A DNA stretch of 64,000 bases, from the NCBI RefSeq assembly GCF_010015445.1, contig NC_053119.1, positions 24,963,883 through 25,027,882 on the forward strand, in the 5' to 3' direction. The notes below the pieces were generated by a model. That model was not told where the DNA came from. It searched no databases and saw only the letters and a program-made list of their open reading frames with translations. Below, in pieces: positions 60,640 through 64,000 of this stretch. Position 1 is the first letter of the stretch; every line of letters begins with the position of its first letter. The DNA is from Perca fluviatilis (taxonomy: Eukaryota; Chordata; Actinopteri; Perciformes; Percidae). The position numbers and the translations under genes were made by a program.

Positions 60640-61670
60640 GGAGAGACTATTAATTGCACCTGTGGTGGCCTTTTCAAAAGTTTTGGTGGTGCCACAAATG
60701 TGCCACAGATATGATGTGACCGGTAAAGTGCTTTGTGACACCAAAGACTTCCCAGCTGCCACCTGTTTCCTAAACACAACACGCCCATGAGCCACAAAAA
60801 TTTTACCCCTAATTTATGGTGAGTTTTAATATAATCAGTAGTTTTTTGAAGCTGTATTCTTTCATTTGAAATCACCTGGCTTGTTGTGCAGTTATGTTAC
60901 TCTTTCCCACACCAAAGACTTAGAGCATGAATTTTGAATTATTAGAAGTATGTGTTTAAATATTCATATGTGGTATTCTAACTCTCTCTTCAGGAGACAA
61001 AATGGTGTCTGTACTGCTTCAAGCTATATACAGTATGTCTTGATCACAGTTGTGAATTATGGTTTGTGGTTCAGGGAATGACTGACACTGTGTCACCATG
61101 GCTACTGTGATATACAGAGCTTGGTGTGTACCAACTCATCATTAATTTGAATTACAAATGTGTCTGTGTGGTGTGTGTGTGTGTGTATGCATGTTTGAGA
61201 GAGAGTGAGAAATAAATTATATAATTAAATGTTTAATTAAATTATAAATTAACAAATTATATGGCTATTATTACTGTTTTTAGTTGTTTTAGTACTTTAT
61301 TTTGTCTATTATTATTATTTTCTTTTACTTTTTGCCTTCCAGTGCAGAAAGAGTTTGCCTATTTCTTATTGGTCATTACTTAATAATGAGGAGTACATCT
61401 CTGGCATCACAATAATTCATTATTTGTTTCAGTCTTTCACAGTATAAACACCAAACCCTCTGCATGACTGCATTCATCTGCAAATAGCTAAAAGGAAAAT
61501 AACATTGCGAAAATGTATTACCTAAATTAACTCATCAACAGTTATAAATAAATAAATAAATAAATAGGCTATATCTTATTACTATTAGTCTTCTTCAATT
61601 ATCTTTAGTCAAGGACAGCCCTACCTCTCATTTAATACTGTAGGTTCATCTCTTTTCTTGTTTGCAAACA
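60640..61670. other. Stretch without supported genes
   Basis: AT-rich. Contains a short TG run near 61168-61186 and an (AAAT)n run at 61543-61566. Confidence 0.45.
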
Positions 61671-61935
61671 ATGAAGCCATTTACTGTTTCCATGTGGAAT
61701 ATTCAGGGCATTAATTATTCATTGTTTGGGTGTAAAAGTGAAACCCCTGAATTCAGAGAAAACACCAAAGACACAGACATCATTATCCTCCAAGAGACGT
61801 GGTGTTGATCCGGCTCTCACTGTCACTCACTGTCCCAAAAACTACAGAGAAATAATTCTCTCTTCAGTCAAACTCCCTACTGTTAAAAGAGGTGGACTGC
61901 GGCTCAAAAAAATCCAAACTCTGCATTGCTGCTTC
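61671..61935 (+). pseudogene. LINE endonuclease N-terminal fragment
   Basis: ATG at 61671 opens FTVSMWNIQGIN ... DTDIIILQETWC, the first two blocks of an APE-type endonuclease (Asn of WNIQG, Glu of QETW), which would nick target DNA. A stop follows at 61806. Similarity continues in another frame (TVTHCPKNYREIILSSVKLP), so there is one frameshift. The fragment fades near 61935. It starts at an ORF2-like ATG, and the remainder of the LINE is absent. Confidence 0.6.
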
Positions 61936-62720
61936 TCAACAGCTGGTAAGCGAACTCCCTAACCACCATTTTAAAATACATTTGGGTCAAACATTTTGAG
62001 TAGAACCCGGACCGCCATCAATATTAAAAAAAGATCATAATCCAAAGTTTTGCAAATTCTGATTAGGTTGAATTCATCAAACACATTGACATCTTTGCTT
62101 ATTTGGCAAAAAAAAAAAACTTGTGATGTTGTGGTTCTCTTTAACACATTTTTCTTTAAATTAGAGTTTATCAAAATGATGACTGATTAAATTACAGCAT
62201 TTTTTGCGTCTGAATTGTAATAGCCAGGGTAAAAGGTCTGTCAGCTCTCCGTGCCAACCTCATTTGGGATTTGAGCAAGCATTTGGGGTTGGAAACCAAT
62301 TTAAAGAACAGAGTGCAGTCAGTGAATGCGCCCAAGCTCTTTGTCATGAGGAATTAGCAGCAGCAGCTTGTTTAATGTCTTTAGGATTATGATGATGTGA
62401 ATTGTAATTACGATCATGGTAATGATGATTAAAATGTGGATGCCTCCAAGGTAAAACAAAATGATTGAGAAAAAATAGGCTGTAAATGAATCGGTTTTTA
62501 AATGATCAACTGCTGACTATCGTAATACTAGATATGCTGAAGAGTGATTAGCTTTGTTTGATCAATGCAAGACTCCACCTGTTTCAAAGGAGCATTCTCT
62601 CCCCCCCCCCCCTCCTCTCCCCTCAGCCTGACTCCCTCTTCAATTCTTTGGAGAAGGTGTCATCTTCCTATCACTATTATAATGCTTGTTTTCATGTTTA
62701 ATTAAGTGAGCAAAATGGCT
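61936..62720. other. Stretch without supported genes
   Basis: Nothing recognised. A C-run lies near 62601-62612. Confidence 0.45.
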
Positions 62721-62735
62721 ATGTAATGCATTCTT

Positions 62736-62914
62736 CTTTTTTGGGGGGGGGCTTTTTCCCTTTATTACAAGTGACAGTGGATAAACATGAAAGGGGGAGA
62801 GAGATGGGGGATGACACACAGCAAAGGGCAGCAGGTCGGATTCAAACATGCGCTGCTGTAGGACTCAGCCAACATGGGGCAAACGCTCTTACTGGGTGAG
62901 CTAGAGGCCACCCA
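62736..62914 (-). mobile_element. tRNA-derived SINE with intact target duplication
   Basis: On the minus strand the unit starts GGGTGGCCTCTAGCTCACCC and has an A-box-like TAGCTCACCCAGTAAGAG and a B-box-like GTTTGAATCC. It ends in a pyrimidine- and C-rich tail. ATGTAATGCATTCTT flanks both sides (62721-62735 and 62915-62929), a perfect 15-base duplication as made by LINE machinery. Confidence 0.85.
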
Positions 62915-62929
62915 ATGTAATGCATTCTT

Positions 62930-63293
62930 AGTGTAGTGTTCACATATTCATGTGAGGTTGGGGTTTGGGGATGCATTCATTGAGGTTGACTTTTGTTGGG
63001 CCGTCTGTACCCAGCGCTGTGTTATGTTATGTATGGGTCGACTCATGAACCAAAATATTCAGAGACAGGGAGTTTGAGATATTCACAAACAATGAAGAAT
63101 GAAGCATGAAGGAAAACACGCATTGGCGTATATTTTTCTGTTAAGGCAGCAGCTGATAAAAAATTTAATTTTACTGACCATCATGTGATATTTTAATGAT
63201 TGAAAGGTGATTGTTTGTTTTAGTTTACGGCTTTAAGCCATGATGTTAGCTGGTCACTTACACAACATATTTGGGACAAGGTAGCATGTAGTG
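62930..63293. other. Stretch without supported genes
   Basis: Nothing recognised. Confidence 0.4.
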
Positions 63294-64000
63294 CAGGGGT
63301 TCTCAACCTTTTCTGCTTCAAGGCTCACCTATTCATACTTGTAATGGGCCAGAGCCCATTTAAGAATACTTACCAAAATATGTTGACTTATCTATTCTGT
63401 TTAAATAATCTAATCGGAAAAAATCTATTCTAAGTCATTAATGGACTACAACAAAGCCACTCCTTGTTATACAGGCAGGAGCCCTCCGATTAAATAAATG
63501 CAATACAAACAAACAGGTTCTTTAAAATTGTATGGGTGTGCCAGTAGCCAAAATAAAACTATAAAAGCAGGGAATTCTCATTTAAAAGGGATTTATTAAA
63601 CAAAAGGTGATATAGTACAAACTGTAAAACCCAAAAGGCTAACAGTTCATTGACATAGTGTTAAAACAGTTGAAACAATAAAAAATCCATAAGGCTAGAG
63701 TGTGGCCTATCAACACAACAAGAACTGATGATTACATACTAGCCACAGCAAACAAGGAAGTAAGCTAATTAACACCAGGATGTGCACTCCAATTAAGAGG
63801 ACATAAAAGCATTCTATGAAGCAGATAAATTACTGTGAATCAATAATGTTTCAAAATAATAAATAATAAAATGCACAAAATAAAGAATAGTTATGCTAAA
63901 TATCTGTGACAAACATAAACACACCAATAATTTAATATTTAGATTAAACCATTTTTTAATTGAAGTGTATAATGTTATTTATTGAACCAAGTTAGTACTT
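63294..64000. mobile_element. hAT-like element, one end in window
   Basis: CAGGGGTTCTCAACCTTT at 63294 is a classic hAT-type terminus, preceded by the candidate target octamer ATGTAGTG. The sequence to the window edge is AT-rich with no transposase frame, so it is probably a non-autonomous copy or the non-coding end of a longer one. Confidence 0.5.

Overview
The window looks like intronic or intergenic DNA of a teleost fish, probably a percomorph. It is AT-rich, has long (CA/TG)n microsatellites, contains no compact gene array, and carries a typical fish transposon mix: an L2-like LINE, other LINE fragments, three tRNA-derived SINEs, many TTAA-flanked MITEs, several hAT relics, a Harbinger-type MITE and one full-length Ty3/Gypsy LTR retrotransposon. 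All family assignments rest on motif recognition; nothing could be searched.

Layout. At 0-13 kb the DNA is mostly unique, with a BED-finger exon relic (2.3 kb), a small MITE (4.7 kb), two abutting palindromes (5.0 kb) and a two-exon reading frame on the minus strand (11.2-11.7 kb) that may be the 3' end of a host gene. At 13.3-15.1 kb lies a dead L2-like LINE. The 17.5-24.4 kb part is the most gene-like: a TTAA element with a basic ORF, an 86-residue THAP-domain frame over three exons with a BED/hAT element inserted in its first intron, and a spliced SGNH-hydrolase frame whose stop codon abuts a 43-bp-stem hairpin. At 24.6-26.8 kb a Harbinger-like MITE is nested in another repeat, followed by a LINE 3' fragment.

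At 31-32.3 kb one MITE sits inside another, and at 35.6-36.5 kb there is a 994-bp inverted-repeat element. The 38.4-48 kb part is largely unique, with two large TG microsatellites. At 48-49.7 kb there are a MITE, a SINE and a loxP-like palindrome. At 50.46-55.76 kb sits the Gypsy element: two 343-bp LTRs differing at three sites, a 4-bp target duplication, a tRNA-Leu primer site, then gag, protease, RT, RNase H and integrase broken by many frameshifts. At 56-64 kb there are a short hAT element, two SINEs, a 679-bp foldback element, a LINE endonuclease fragment and the 5' end of another hAT-like element cut by the window edge.

No cooperating pathway is encoded. The frames worth follow-up are the SGNH-hydrolase frame with its hairpin and the THAP micro-gene; both could be transposon cargo or recently captured domains rather than host genes. 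Stretches listed as unique were read for motifs only, and short conserved exons could have been missed.
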